64,000 nucleotides of DNA. Source: Deltaproteobacteria bacterium (lineage in GTDB: Bacteria; Myxococcota_A; UBA9042; DTJE01). The stretch covers positions 54,515 to 118,514 of the forward strand of contig JAKPTZ010000016.1 of the NCBI GenBank assembly GCA_029555025.1, read 5' to 3'. Each line of letters begins with the position of its first letter. Position 1 is the first letter of the stretch. The notes beneath the pieces are model-generated. The model saw nothing but the letters and a program-made list of their open reading frames with translations, did no database searches and had not been told where the DNA came from. The position numbers and the translations under genes are program-made. Positions 29,096-37,920 of the stretch are shown here, one piece after another.

Positions 29096-29743
29096 TCAGG
29101 GACATGACGGGCCGCCGGACCCCGGACCGAAACCGGAAAAGGCGAATTCGACGGCCTCGCGAACGGCGCCGTCAATGCCGATATCATCAAGGTGTCCGTT
29201 GAAATACTCGTTGACCAGCCTCACGCCGGCGCCGACCAGCATCTGCGAGATGACGCGGGTATGACACTCGCGCGCGAAGCCCAGCGACATGGCATGACGA
29301 AGGTATTCGGCCGCCATTGCGGCGATTTCCTGGTGAACCGATTCCAGCTTGGCGCGAAACTCGGCATCGACTGACGGGCCCTCGGTGAAAAAGAGCTGAA
29401 CCATCCCGCCGTTTGCCTTCAGCACCCTGGCCGACGCGGCGACCACCCTGACAGAAGCCTCTCGATATTCCTGGATATTTTCCGGCAGGCTTTCGGCGAT
29501 CCCGGCCACCTCGGTGACAATCTGAACCATCACCCGGTCAAAAAGGGCATCGAAAAGCTCACGCTTGGATTCGAAATGCCGGTAGAACGTGCCCTGGCCG
29601 ACACCGGCCTCAACCACCACATCCGACACGAGGGCGCCGTGATAGCCCTTCCTCTGGAAAACCAGCGCCGCCGCATCCAGCAGCTTTTCACGTGTCCGGT
29701 CGCGCCTGGCCTGGTTAACGGCTTTCCTGATTTCCGTGATCAT
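29096..29743 (-). CDS. TetR/AcrR-family transcriptional regulator
   Basis: The 215-residue regulator has an N-terminal helix-turn-helix at residues ~16-62 (REKLLDAAALVFQRKGYHGA, then VSDVVVEAGVGQGTFYRHFE) and a helical ligand domain. It starts at ATG 29743. Its ribosome-binding sequence (GAGGG, six bases upstream) lies inside the first unit of the 13-bp tandem repeat. That means repeat changes could alter expression. It lies downstream of, and in the same direction as, the PIG-L/membrane-dikinase pair, and may regulate that operon. The ligand is unknown. Confidence 0.88.
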   Translation of the reverse strand: MITEIRKAVNQARRDRTREKLLDAAALVFQRKGYHGALVSDVVVEAGVGQGTFYRHFESKRELFDALFDRVMVQIVTEVAGIAESLPENIQEYREASVRVVAASARVLKANGGMVQLFFTEGPSVDAEFRAKLESVHQEIAAMAAEYLRHAMSLGFARECHTRVISQMLVGAGVRLVNEYFNGHLDDIGIDGAVREAVEFAFSGFGPGSGGPSCP

Positions 29744-29744
29744 T

Positions 29745-29874
29745 GATTGCCCTCGGAGATTGCCCTCGGAGATTATCCTCGGAGATTATCCTCGGAGATC
29801 GCCATCGGAGATTATCCTCGGAGATCGCCATCGGAGACTGTTCCTGGAGACTGTTCCCGGAGACTGTTCCCGGA
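29745..29874 (-). repeat. Ten-copy 13-bp tandem repeat in the tetR leader
   Basis: Ten head-to-tail units of exactly 13 bases run without gaps from 29745 to 29874. The consensus is GATTATCCTCGGA. Units 1-2 read GATTGCCCTCGGA, units 3, 4 and 6 GATTATCCTCGGA, units 5 and 7 GATCGCCATCGGA, and units 8-10 GACTGTTCCTGGA or GACTGTTCCCGGA. The array begins two bases upstream of the tetR start codon and fills most of the 175-base gap after the membrane-dikinase stop. Thirteen is not a multiple of three, so it is unlikely to be coding. On the minus strand each unit offers a CGAGG-like purine run. Confidence 0.92.
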
Positions 29875-29918
29875 GACTTCACTCCGCGCTGAAATGGTAG
29901 CGCGTCCGGACGGACCGG

Positions 29919-32900
29919 TCAATCCGTTTCGACAATCGGTGATGCAAGCGGCCTGGCCTGGACAATCCAGACATCGCCGCCCGCATTGCACCACTCGATG
30001 TCGATCGGACAGCCGAAAAGATCCCTTGCCCCGCGGGCAAGGTCGGCGACCCGGATTATGATGTCGGATGCCGGGCCGTCATCGTCGGGACCGCCGGTTC
30101 TGGTCGGAAGCCCGGCATCCGGGACGCACCTGAATGAATGAGGAATCCCGGTTCCCGAAACCACGCCGCCGGTTCCACGTTCGGCCTCGACCAGGACCAC
30201 GTCGGCCGACTGGCTTCCCGGGCCTGATTGACACACGGCGACACCGGAAAAATCGGCCGGGACAAGCGGCTGGATTACCAGGGCCGGCAGTCCGCCGGAA
30301 TCGGCCCCGACCAACCTGGCAAGCCTGGCTACCCCTTCCCCGGCGGCCGCCGAAATGCATTCGCGCACGGCCGATTCAAGGGCTTCCCTCGTACCGACCC
30401 CGGCGACGCTCCTGAACATTCCCGCGAAGCTGTGGGATCTCGAGTCCTCGATGAAGGACGAAGTACGGACGATGAAACCGGCGCCCATGTCCAGATGAGC
30501 GACCGTGGCCCAGACGGCACCGGCCCAGTCATCGTTGAAAGAGGCGGCGCCGATCCCGGCGACGATCTCCGGCGGGATGACGAATCCGTCCGGAACCGGG
30601 AATCCCGCCGCGACAAGCCGCGCAAGCGCGCCGGCCTTGTTGCCGCACCCGTCACGGGCGGACGCAAGCCCAATCGCCACGGTCGGCATTCCCGTTTGAA
30701 CGACGCCATCCGAATCGACGGTGATGGCCTGTCCGTCGGCGATGCGCCGGGACGCGCCGCGAACACCGGAAACCATGGTTATTCCCAGTTCACGGGCAAG
30801 CATCGCGGCGTGGGAAAGCCTTCCCCCCGACTCGCAGATGATGACGGATCCCCTTTCCATTTCTGCAACCGTCGCGGGATCGGGAACCGGGACGACCAGG
30901 ATGCGGCCGGCGGCGCCGGCGAAACGAACGTCCTGATCCGCGCCAGCCACCCTGGCGATACCGGAAACGGGAAGGGATCCGGCAACCAGCGTGCCCCGCA
31001 GCGGCGTGGAGTCTTCAACCGTTTCGACCAGGGGCATGCCGCCGCCCGGCTCAATAACCATGTCCTCGATATCCCGGATCCGCAACTGAACCGGCATCGG
31101 GATCTCCCGCAGTCTTTTCCACTCGGACTGACGGCGGGCAAGTTCCGCCACGAAGCCGGAATCGATTCGTCCGGCACGCGGCTCGAGCACCTGCGCCAGT
31201 TCATTCTTTCCGGCAAAAAAGACCAGATCCTCCAGCCCGTTGCGCCGTCCGATTTCACGAAGCCTGCGTCCGGTCACCTGGACCAGGTACCAGACCACCC
31301 TGCGGAAGGCGCCGCGGAAATACTCGGCACGCGCAATCAGGTGTTCGCGCTCGGGCAGGTTCCGCCAGACATCCCGATCAAAAGGCGATGTCAGGCGCAC
31401 CAGGCCTATCGAAAGCTCGCTGTCCGCGGCCGGAAGCATGTCGCCGGGAAGGAACTCGAACGCCCCGCCGCCTACAAGACCACGATTCAGTTCGCCGGGA
31501 AGAGGACAACGGGCCGACCTTTCACTTTGCGGCGCAACGGTCGATTCCGGTGCCGAAATCAGTATGGCGTGACTCAGCGCGGTCATTTCCTGCCAGAAGG
31601 CGAAACGGGTGATGATCTGACGTATCGACGAAATGATATGGGCCGGCCTGTCGCCATGCCGCTGAAGATCACCGGTGAAGCGGACGACCGCGGGAAGCAC
31701 GAAATCGGCGAAAATTGAATCAAGAATCCGGATCCAAGCCTTTGCCAGACGCACCCTGACCTTTCCGCCATATACGCCCGGATCGCGGGCCATTTCCGGT
31801 TCAAAGACCGCGGCGCCAAACCTGACCGTCCTGGAAAAATACTTCCGGAATCCAAAAAGGGTTCCGGCGGCGTCGGCAGCCCCGTATCTGGCGGCCCGCC
31901 TGGCCAGTGCCGAAAAGGTAATCGGTGTCGGCATGGCTTCCTGCTCGACGTATCGTTCCCTTGACAACAGTTCGGCATCGCGCGCCGCACCGGATTCAAT
32001 CAACCCGACATCGTCGGCAACCATCGCCAGTATCTGCCGGTGAAGTATCACATCAATCGGAACCGCCCCTGCCGGACGGGCGATGGAATCCGGCATGACC
32101 ATGCCGACTGAAGGAAGCCTTCGACCACCGCTGAACACGACTTCAAGGTCGGCGCCAAGGAAGCCGGCCATGGCGACGGAAAGGCGCAACCTTGGCCGAA
32201 TCCTTTCGGCCACACTGACTCCGTCACGCTCCTGAAGGGAAATGATCCCGACAAGTTGCCTGGAACCGTCCGGCATCCGAACTTCGATTTTTCCGGGCTG
32301 CCCGGAAACGAAAGTCCTGATTTCCATGTCGGTTCCCGCCGCTCCGGGCCTGAACCAGATGCCTGGAAATGCCGTGACCGCAAGGTTCAGCAGCAGGCGG
32401 GACATCAGTTCGTCCCTCACTACCGGATTCGCGACCCGATCGGTCGTCGGATCAACCGGGCTGCCCGGAACAGCGGGCTTCCGAAAATGACCGGCAAAAC
32501 GGATCCGAATTCCGGCCGACAGCCCCCACACCATCAGATATCTTGCGCCGTTAAACAGTACAAGCAGGCCGAGCACGGCCAGCGTCATGACCACGACGAT
32601 CGGGCTTGCCTGGATCAGGATGGCCGACAGCAGCACCGACCATCCGAGGTTGGCCCAAAGATATGGGCCGCGTCTGCTCACGATTCCATCAACCGGCCGG
32701 GGAGTCAGTTCGCACGAAGGAAGAACACCCATCGGCCAGGTAAAGCGATGAAACGCCAGACCAACGGAAAGGACGAAAAGGATTGGATAAATCCACTTGT
32801 GCTGCCCGGAAACGACCCAGGCGCGGCTGGCCATCCAGGTACCTTCAATCAGAATCAGTTCCACCAGAAGGGCCGTACCGAGCAGGGCCAGGATCGGGGC

Positions 32901-34097
32901 TGACCTGCGCATCGCGGCAACCGGCTCACCCGACTGAAGCAGCCTGCGAAGCACCACGAAAATGGCGACCAGAAGTGAGAACAGGACGACAAAATACGAC
33001 ATCGGGCCCAGGCCTTGCTCGATCAGGGCACCCAGGAACAGGACGCTTCCCGCCATCCCAGAAAAGCGCGCCGTCCGGTTCAGCGACGCCTGCCCCACGA
33101 CCTGGATGCCGCGGCTCTGGGCGATGGCCGACGTCAGGACCCGCAGGGTCTTCTCCTGCTGGGAATCCCCGCTTGTAACCACGACAAGCGGACCATCCGG
33201 AATATCCATGCCGTTGCTCCGGATGATCGGCCAACCCGCCACAACCGTGTTGACCATACCCGACCTGATCCACAAATCCAGGACATCGGGGGAAACCGTC
33301 CTGTCCAGGTCGGAAACGGCGTAATCGGAAGAAAATGGAACACCGAAGTCCTCGAGGGCACCGCAGCCACCCTGGATCATCACGGCATCCACGTCGCGCT
33401 GGCGCAGTTCCATCACCGTCCGCACCGACACGGAGACACCGAACGAGCAGCAGAATGCCAGCCTGCGTCCCTGTTCCCTGGCAATCTCGGCAAGCGTGTC
33501 CAGATACTTGTCGGCCGCAATCTGCCATGACCAGTCCGGCGTCACCATTTCCAGTTCGTAACGGGGGAACCTGATTGAACCTTCGACATGGGAAGCCGCG
33601 TACTCCCGGGCAAGCCTGGTGTCGACCACAAGCAGTTTTCCGGCAAGAATCTCGCGGGCCGCAACCTGCGCCGGAATGGTGACCGCCTTCTCCCACCGGC
33701 CGGGGGGCGACTCGCGAACCATTTTCAACGCTTCATCAAACCGCCTGACGTCCGTGCGAAGAACCGCATTGTCGGTTACGAACTCAACCAGCCTTGATTC
33801 GGCCTCCGGCGCCACCAGGCCGCCAAGCGTCGATGACATCTTAAGGAAGAACGTATAGACAAAAACCGTGACGATAATCAGGATGACCGCGCCGGGAAGC
33901 CTGCCCAGGAAACCTTTCAACTTGAGATTGCGGGTGGCCGCAAGATATCCCGTCACCAGCAGCAGCGCCACGACCGGAACGACCGGAAGCATGAAAGCGA
34001 TTCCCGCCAGCGCGACCTGGGCCGGAATGGCCATGGCCGCGCACGGGAATGCCATCGTGCCGGCCAGCACCGCCGCCGCGGATAAACGCCTTCCCAT
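29919..34097 (-). CDS. Polytopic membrane protein with rhodanese-like and C-terminal dikinase (phosphohistidine plus ATP-grasp) domains
   Basis: The 1392-residue protein starts at ATG 34097, three bases after the PIG-L stop. Three helices span residues ~1-88. A rhodanese-like domain (~135-245) has Cys216-Cys217 in AFCCSFGVS but lacks the usual Arg in its loop. About five more helices lie between ~350 and 520. A long region without recognised domain leads to the swivelling domain with His1096 (SGGRLSHAAMLARELG), then PPDK_N ATP-grasp from GNKAGALARL (~1130), RTSSFIEDS at Arg1211, and a DIEW...VQARPL end. Positive charges suggest the dikinase part is cytoplasmic and the rhodanese part outside. 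The fusion is unfamiliar to me and its function is unknown. Confidence 0.72.
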   Translation of the reverse strand: MGRRLSAAAVLAGTMAFPCAAMAIPAQVALAGIAFMLPVVPVVALLLVTGYLAATRNLKLKGFLGRLPGAVILIIVTVFVYTFFLKMSSTLGGLVAPEAESRLVEFVTDNAVLRTDVRRFDEALKMVRESPPGRWEKAVTIPAQVAAREILAGKLLVVDTRLAREYAASHVEGSIRFPRYELEMVTPDWSWQIAADKYLDTLAEIAREQGRRLAFCCSFGVSVSVRTVMELRQRDVDAVMIQGGCGALEDFGVPFSSDYAVSDLDRTVSPDVLDLWIRSGMVNTVVAGWPIIRSNGMDIPDGPLVVVTSGDSQQEKTLRVLTSAIAQSRGIQVVGQASLNRTARFSGMAGSVLFLGALIEQGLGPMSYFVVLFSLLVAIFVVLRRLLQSGEPVAAMRRSAPILALLGTALLVELILIEGTWMASRAWVVSGQHKWIYPILFVLSVGLAFHRFTWPMGVLPSCELTPRPVDGIVSRRGPYLWANLGWSVLLSAILIQASPIVVVMTLAVLGLLVLFNGARYLMVWGLSAGIRIRFAGHFRKPAVPGSPVDPTTDRVANPVVRDELMSRLLLNLAVTAFPGIWFRPGAAGTDMEIRTFVSGQPGKIEVRMPDGSRQLVGIISLQERDGVSVAERIRPRLRLSVAMAGFLGADLEVVFSGGRRLPSVGMVMPDSIARPAGAVPIDVILHRQILAMVADDVGLIESGAARDAELLSRERYVEQEAMPTPITFSALARRAARYGAADAAGTLFGFRKYFSRTVRFGAAVFEPEMARDPGVYGGKVRVRLAKAWIRILDSIFADFVLPAVVRFTGDLQRHGDRPAHIISSIRQIITRFAFWQEMTALSHAILISAPESTVAPQSERSARCPLPGELNRGLVGGGAFEFLPGDMLPAADSELSIGLVRLTSPFDRDVWRNLPEREHLIARAEYFRGAFRRVVWYLVQVTGRRLREIGRRNGLEDLVFFAGKNELAQVLEPRAGRIDSGFVAELARRQSEWKRLREIPMPVQLRIRDIEDMVIEPGGGMPLVETVEDSTPLRGTLVAGSLPVSGIARVAGADQDVRFAGAAGRILVVPVPDPATVAEMERGSVIICESGGRLSHAAMLARELGITMVSGVRGASRRIADGQAITVDSDGVVQTGMPTVAIGLASARDGCGNKAGALARLVAAGFPVPDGFVIPPEIVAGIGAASFNDDWAGAVWATVAHLDMGAGFIVRTSSFIEDSRSHSFAGMFRSVAGVGTREALESAVRECISAAAGEGVARLARLVGADSGGLPALVIQPLVPADFSGVAVCQSGPGSQSADVVLVEAERGTGGVVSGTGIPHSFRCVPDAGLPTRTGGPDDDGPASDIIIRVADLARGARDLFGCPIDIEWCNAGGDVWIVQARPLASPIVETD

Positions 34098-34100
34098 CAA

Positions 34101-34919
34101 TCAAGTCCCCGGAAGGGTGAAACCATCGAACGCCGCGTCCACCGTCTCAACGCGGCATCCCTCGCCGTACATGAATGGAAGCCCTTCGGCCGCATTCAGC
34201 GCCCATTTCCGGACAATCGTATCGATTGCCGGACCGGGATTGTCAACATCAAACAGGGGAACCAGGTCCGGATGTCGCGCGGTCGATTCCAGGAACATCC
34301 TCTGCTCGGTCATCGTCAGCCGCATCTGGCTTTCATGGGCCAGAATCGCGGCGATTTTGACGTCGATGACGTCCGAAATGTCGATTATCGTGTCGTCCGT
34401 GTCATGGCTCTTTGAAAAGAACACGCTGATCGGTGTCAGGTGGGGTGACAGCCCCTCGGCCGCCTGCTCGGGATGGAACAGGGGAAGATGCGCGAACCCG
34501 ACGGCCTCGACCGCGGCCTGCGCCACCCGGATGTGGTCCGGATGGGTTTCGCCCGAGGCGAATGGGTCAAAGGAAATCACGCAGTCGGGACGGATCTTCC
34601 TTATCCATGCCATGAAAATCCTGCGCAGTTCGTTCTTCGGGGTATCGTCCAGAAATCCGTCCGGAAAGCCCAGGAACTCAACGTGTTTCTTTCCCACGAT
34701 CGAAGCGGCGGCGGCGGCCTCGATTTCCCTGCTTCTCGTCACCAGCGAGGCCTGATCAAGCTCGAAGCTGCCACGACCGTTGTCCGTCGCGATGACCTCG
34801 GTGATTTCGGCCCCCATCCGGGCGAGCGCGGCCACAATACCGCCGCAGAAGAACTCGCAGTCGTCCGCGTGCGCGGTGAAAACCAGCACGCGTTTCACGT
34901 TTTCCAGCCGTCTGTCCAT
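34101..34919 (-). CDS. PIG-L/LmbE-family deacetylase
   Basis: The 272-residue protein is a zinc-dependent N-deacetylase of the LmbE/PIG-L fold. AHADDCEFFCGG at residues 16-27 corresponds to the usual AHPDDxEFGCGG zinc motif, with Ala in place of Pro. THPDHIRVAQAA supplies the second ligand set (His126, Asp128, His129). Relatives remove acetyl groups from N-acetylglucosaminyl conjugates. It starts at ATG 34919, six bases after GAGGA, and its TGA is three bases before the membrane-dikinase ATG. The two are therefore almost certainly translationally coupled and functionally linked. The exact substrate is unknown, and no signal peptide is present. Confidence 0.87.
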   Translation of the reverse strand: MDRRLENVKRVLVFTAHADDCEFFCGGIVAALARMGAEITEVIATDNGRGSFELDQASLVTRSREIEAAAAASIVGKKHVEFLGFPDGFLDDTPKNELRRIFMAWIRKIRPDCVISFDPFASGETHPDHIRVAQAAVEAVGFAHLPLFHPEQAAEGLSPHLTPISVFFSKSHDTDDTIIDISDVIDVKIAAILAHESQMRLTMTEQRMFLESTARHPDLVPLFDVDNPGPAIDTIVRKWALNAAEGLPFMYGEGCRVETVDAAFDGFTLPGT

Positions 34920-35037
34920 TGCAAATCCTCGAAGCCGTACAGGACGATGTGTTTAGCACACGCCCAATGGCCGCGCAACAGCCGCGGCATGCGGACGCGG
35001 GCCGCCTTAACCCTTTATGACGCAAACTGCCGTCAGC

Positions 35038-35067
35038 TTGTACGAACCGCCCGTTTGCCAGTAGAAT
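35038..35067 (+). promoter_or_regulatory. Possible promoter of the disulfide-redox operon
   Basis: TTGTAC at 35038-35043 and TAGAAT at 35062-35067 are separated by 18 bases. The -10 matches at 5 of 6 positions and the -35 at 3 of 6. Transcription would start near 35074, leaving a leader of about 110 bases with a short GC hairpin (GCGGCC...GGCCGC) shortly before the VKOR start. Confidence 0.35.
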
Positions 35068-35184
35068 CGCGCCGTTGTCGGATGCCCTCGCGGACATGGC
35101 TTGCTGGCCGTTCGCGGGTCGAAATCCGGGAGCGGCCGCCTTCAGGGAAGGCCGCATTAAATTGGAAGTGCAACGAGGTCGGAA

Positions 35185-36402
35185 ATGACAAGTCTGCGCA
35201 CAATGATCACTTCGGTGCTTTTCATCCTTTTCGCCCTTGGCGGCGCCTGGTTCGCGGGCGTCTCCACGTACGACTTCTTCCTGCACCTTGACGGCCAGGT
35301 TCACTCGATCACGTGCTCGTACGTGCCGGGAACCGCCGAACGCGATGAACTCGGCACCAGCGGCTGTTATGCGGTCATGATGAGCCCGTATTCGTCGGTG
35401 ATGCGCGACCGCACATGGGCCGGCATCCCGATAGCCCTGCCGGGACTGGCCGTATTCATCTACATGATCTTCATCGGCCTTGAACACCTGCTGCTCGGGC
35501 GCCACCGGAAGCGGGCCGACGCGGTTTACCTGGTCGCGGCCTCGCTCCTGCCGCTTGTCACGTCGATTGCCTACTACTACATATCGGTCACGAAGGTCGG
35601 CGAAGTCTGCAAGATGTGCGTCGGGATATACGTCATGTCGATCGGCCTGTTCCTGGCCGCCGTCGCCCAGCTCATCCTGGCCCGTCGCGAGCAGGAACCT
35701 GGCCCGCACCATATCAGGAACACGATACTCAGGTACCTTCTGTGGTTCGTGGAAGGCGTCCTTTTCGTCGTGATTCCGGTAATCATGTACATGAATCTGA
35801 AGCCCGAATACCAGGAACGCAACTGCGGCGAACTGGTCAAGCCGGAAGACCGCAGTTCCATCATGCTTCCCGCGGTCGGCCAGGGAGTGCCCGCAATCGA
35901 AGTGCTGGATCCCCTGTGTCCGTCGTGCGAAGTCTTCCGCAACAGGCTTGCCGATACGGAAGTCTTCGGCAGGCTGTCGATGAAGACCGTCCTGTTCCCG
36001 CTCGACAGCGAGTGCAACTGGATGCTGAAGGAACCTGTTCATCACGGGGCATGCCTGGTTTCGCGCGCTATCCTCTGTTCCACGGATCCCGAGAAGGTCA
36101 TCGACTGGGCACTTGAAAACAACGTCGAGATCCGCAAGGCAGCGAAGGAAAAGGGCCAGGACGCCGTCAAGGCAATGGTTCTCGAGAAGTTCGGCGACGT
36201 GTCGCAGTGCATCGACACGGCCGAGACAAAGCAGAAGCTGAACCTGAGCCTGCGCTGGATCATGGCTAATTCACTTCCGCTGCTGACGCCGCAGCTTTAC
36301 GTCAACAACCGCCGCCTTTGCGACGAAGACATGGATCTGGGCCTGGAATACGGGCTCGGAAGGCTTATCGAAGCGGGCTCCACCACCGAAGGAGGCAAGT
36401 GA
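35185..36402 (+). CDS. VKOR-thioredoxin-like fusion (disulfide generation)
   Basis: The 405-residue inner-membrane protein starts at ATG 35185, six bases after GAGG. The N-terminal VKOR domain has about five helices. It carries the loop cysteines Cys44 and Cys61 and the quinone-reactive CKMC at 142-145. After the last helix (~185-203) a periplasmic DsbA/thioredoxin-like domain carries CPSC at 245-248. Bacterial VKOR homologues reoxidise the thioredoxin partner and pass electrons to quinone, replacing DsbB. Here oxidase and partner are fused. The gene heads a three-gene operon and could serve the many Cys-rich exported proteins in this window. Confidence 0.88.
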   Translation: MTSLRTMITSVLFILFALGGAWFAGVSTYDFFLHLDGQVHSITCSYVPGTAERDELGTSGCYAVMMSPYSSVMRDRTWAGIPIALPGLAVFIYMIFIGLEHLLLGRHRKRADAVYLVAASLLPLVTSIAYYYISVTKVGEVCKMCVGIYVMSIGLFLAAVAQLILARREQEPGPHHIRNTILRYLLWFVEGVLFVVIPVIMYMNLKPEYQERNCGELVKPEDRSSIMLPAVGQGVPAIEVLDPLCPSCEVFRNRLADTEVFGRLSMKTVLFPLDSECNWMLKEPVHHGACLVSRAILCSTDPEKVIDWALENNVEIRKAAKEKGQDAVKAMVLEKFGDVSQCIDTAETKQKLNLSLRWIMANSLPLLTPQLYVNNRRLCDEDMDLGLEYGLGRLIEAGSTTEGGK

Positions 36403-36405
36403 GCC

Positions 36406-37101
36406 ATGAAAAAGCTTATCGTTCACGCGGCGGTTGCCGCAGTCGTGTTCCTTGCGATGTCGATTACGGTTTCGTCCTGGCTGAACGCGGCGGCCGACCG
36501 CGCCGAGGAATCACTTGGAAACGTGACCACGACAAAGGTCGGCGTGGCTTCGGCGGCCGATGAGTCGTACTGCACCCCGGAACTGCGCGTAATCCTGAAG
36601 CGCGTCCTTACCTCATGCGGAATCGTGAAGGAAGGCGGTGGCCGCGGATGCAAGCCGATGGACGCACAAAGCGTCGCTGCCATGTCGGGCGCCGACTTCA
36701 ACGGCCTTTTCAAGCCGATGGCCGATCGCGCCGCGATCATCCAGTTCGACATCGAAAGCGCCGAACTTGATGCGAACGCGACCAGCCTTATCGACAACAC
36801 CTTCGCCGACAGGCGTGGCGCCAGCTACTTCCTGATCGTCTCAAGGTCGTCGCCGGAAGGTTCGACCGAATACAATCGCGACCTTTCGGAAAGGCGCGCG
36901 GCCGCGCTTTATAACCACCTGAAGGCGTCATACCGGGATCCCGACTTCGACCAGGTGGCAGGAATGCTCTGGCTCGGCGAGGAATTCGCCCAGCTCGAGG
37001 ACGAGTTCTGCGGATGGACCAGGAGCAGGCCCGACAGCCCCTGCGACAACACCGCGCTGAACAGGTCGGCCTTCGTGGCCTGGATTGACTGCCGCCTGTA
37101 G
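36406..37101 (+). CDS. Membrane-anchored OmpA-like protein
   Basis: The 231-residue protein starts three bases after the VKOR stop, and its GGAGG lies within the end of that gene. One N-terminal helix acts as an anchor. Residues ~108-175 resemble a degenerate OmpA-like peptidoglycan-associating domain (AAIIQFDIESAELDANATSL then NRDLSERRAAALYNHL). At least six Cys are present, including some near the C-terminus, consistent with being a client of the adjacent disulfide system. Peptidoglycan binding is inferred from the family and not certain, because the usual Arg/Asp contacts are not all obvious. Confidence 0.68.
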   Translation: MKKLIVHAAVAAVVFLAMSITVSSWLNAAADRAEESLGNVTTTKVGVASAADESYCTPELRVILKRVLTSCGIVKEGGGRGCKPMDAQSVAAMSGADFNGLFKPMADRAAIIQFDIESAELDANATSLIDNTFADRRGASYFLIVSRSSPEGSTEYNRDLSERRAAALYNHLKASYRDPDFDQVAGMLWLGEEFAQLEDEFCGWTRSRPDSPCDNTALNRSAFVAWIDCRL

Positions 37102-37121
37102 TTTGGAATCACGGGGTTAAA

Positions 37122-37784
37122 ATGCATCGATACCTTCCGGAAATCTCCTTCGTCATTGCCCTGTCGATGGCCGCTTTCGGCGGCGCTGGCTGTGAAAAGA
37201 CCATCGACGGCGCGAAGAGCGTGCTGAAGGCCGAAGCCGGCAGTTCCAGCGAGGCGGCGAACGCGAGCAGGCCGCGGGTCAATTCTGTCGCGAATATGGG
37301 AACCGCGGTCATTCCGCCCGGTTGGTGCTCGGTCAAGTTCGATCCAGGCAGGGGGCCGAAGCTCGCGCTGCCGGAAACCGAGATGTTCCACCAGGGTCCG
37401 GCGATGGTCACCGGCCGGCCCAGATGGATCAACATGTGGGCCACCTGGTGCAAGCCGTGCATTGCCGAAATTCCGCACATCCTGTCATGGCGCGAAGCCA
37501 GGCTTGGAACCGGTACCGACATCAGCCTGGAACTGCTTTCCGTCGATGAAGACCTGAAGACATTGCAGGCGTTCCTGGCCAGGCGGCCCGATCTTCGTAC
37601 CGTCAAGCTCCAGAGGATGACGAACCCGGGATCCCTTGGCGAGTTCGCGCAATCACTTGGCCTTGGCCAGGACACCACCGTTCCGATTCACATCTTCACG
37701 GATCGCCAGGACAACATCGTCTGCGTGCGCACCGGCGGCATTGCGGATACCGATCTGGGCGTGATCCGCGAACTCCTGAAATAG
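37122..37784 (+). CDS. TlpA/thioredoxin-like lipoprotein
   Basis: The 220-residue protein has a lipoprotein-type signal (GGAGC, Cys24) and a thioredoxin fold. The redox motif WATWCKPC is at residues 106-113, with the pair Cys110/Cys113, followed by the usual helix (IAEIPHILSWREA). It starts 20 bases after the OmpA-like stop in the same direction. TlpA-type proteins usually reduce particular periplasmic disulfides, so the operon pairs an oxidising system (VKOR) with a possible reductant or isomerase. Confidence 0.82.
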   Translation: MHRYLPEISFVIALSMAAFGGAGCEKTIDGAKSVLKAEAGSSSEAANASRPRVNSVANMGTAVIPPGWCSVKFDPGRGPKLALPETEMFHQGPAMVTGRPRWINMWATWCKPCIAEIPHILSWREARLGTGTDISLELLSVDEDLKTLQAFLARRPDLRTVKLQRMTNPGSLGEFAQSLGLGQDTTVPIHIFTDRQDNIVCVRTGGIADTDLGVIRELLK

Positions 37785-37827
37785 CGTCCGTCGGGTGCCC
37801 TATTGTGTCCGCACCATCCGCGGCTCG

Positions 37828-37920
37828 TTAGTCCACGCATTCGACGATCACACCTGACGTAGTGATCGAACAGTAGCACCCGGCGGCAAAAAATAGGTCC
37901 GGACTTCTCCGGTCAATCCA
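37828..37920 (-). pseudogene. Possible C-terminal remnant of a Cys-rich exported protein
   Basis: On the minus strand a short frame reads through 37920-37828 and ends in TAA at 37828-37830. Its last residues are FFAAGCYCSITTSGVIVECVD. It has no start codon and lies in a different frame from the end of the neighbouring lipoprotein gene, which it touches. The Cys pattern and the terminal ECVD resemble the ECVE end of the Cys-rich lipoprotein at 56.8-58.8 kb. It could be gene debris or chance. Confidence 0.25.

Noticed and set aside
29745..29874. 13-bp repeat array as a CRISPR
   Set aside because: The units are contiguous with no spacers and are far too short for CRISPR repeats.
30228..31718. 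Long plus-strand open frame opposite the membrane dikinase gene
   Set aside because: It is antisense to a clear coding region with recognisable domains. Long antisense frames are expected at this GC content, and its translation shows no domain.
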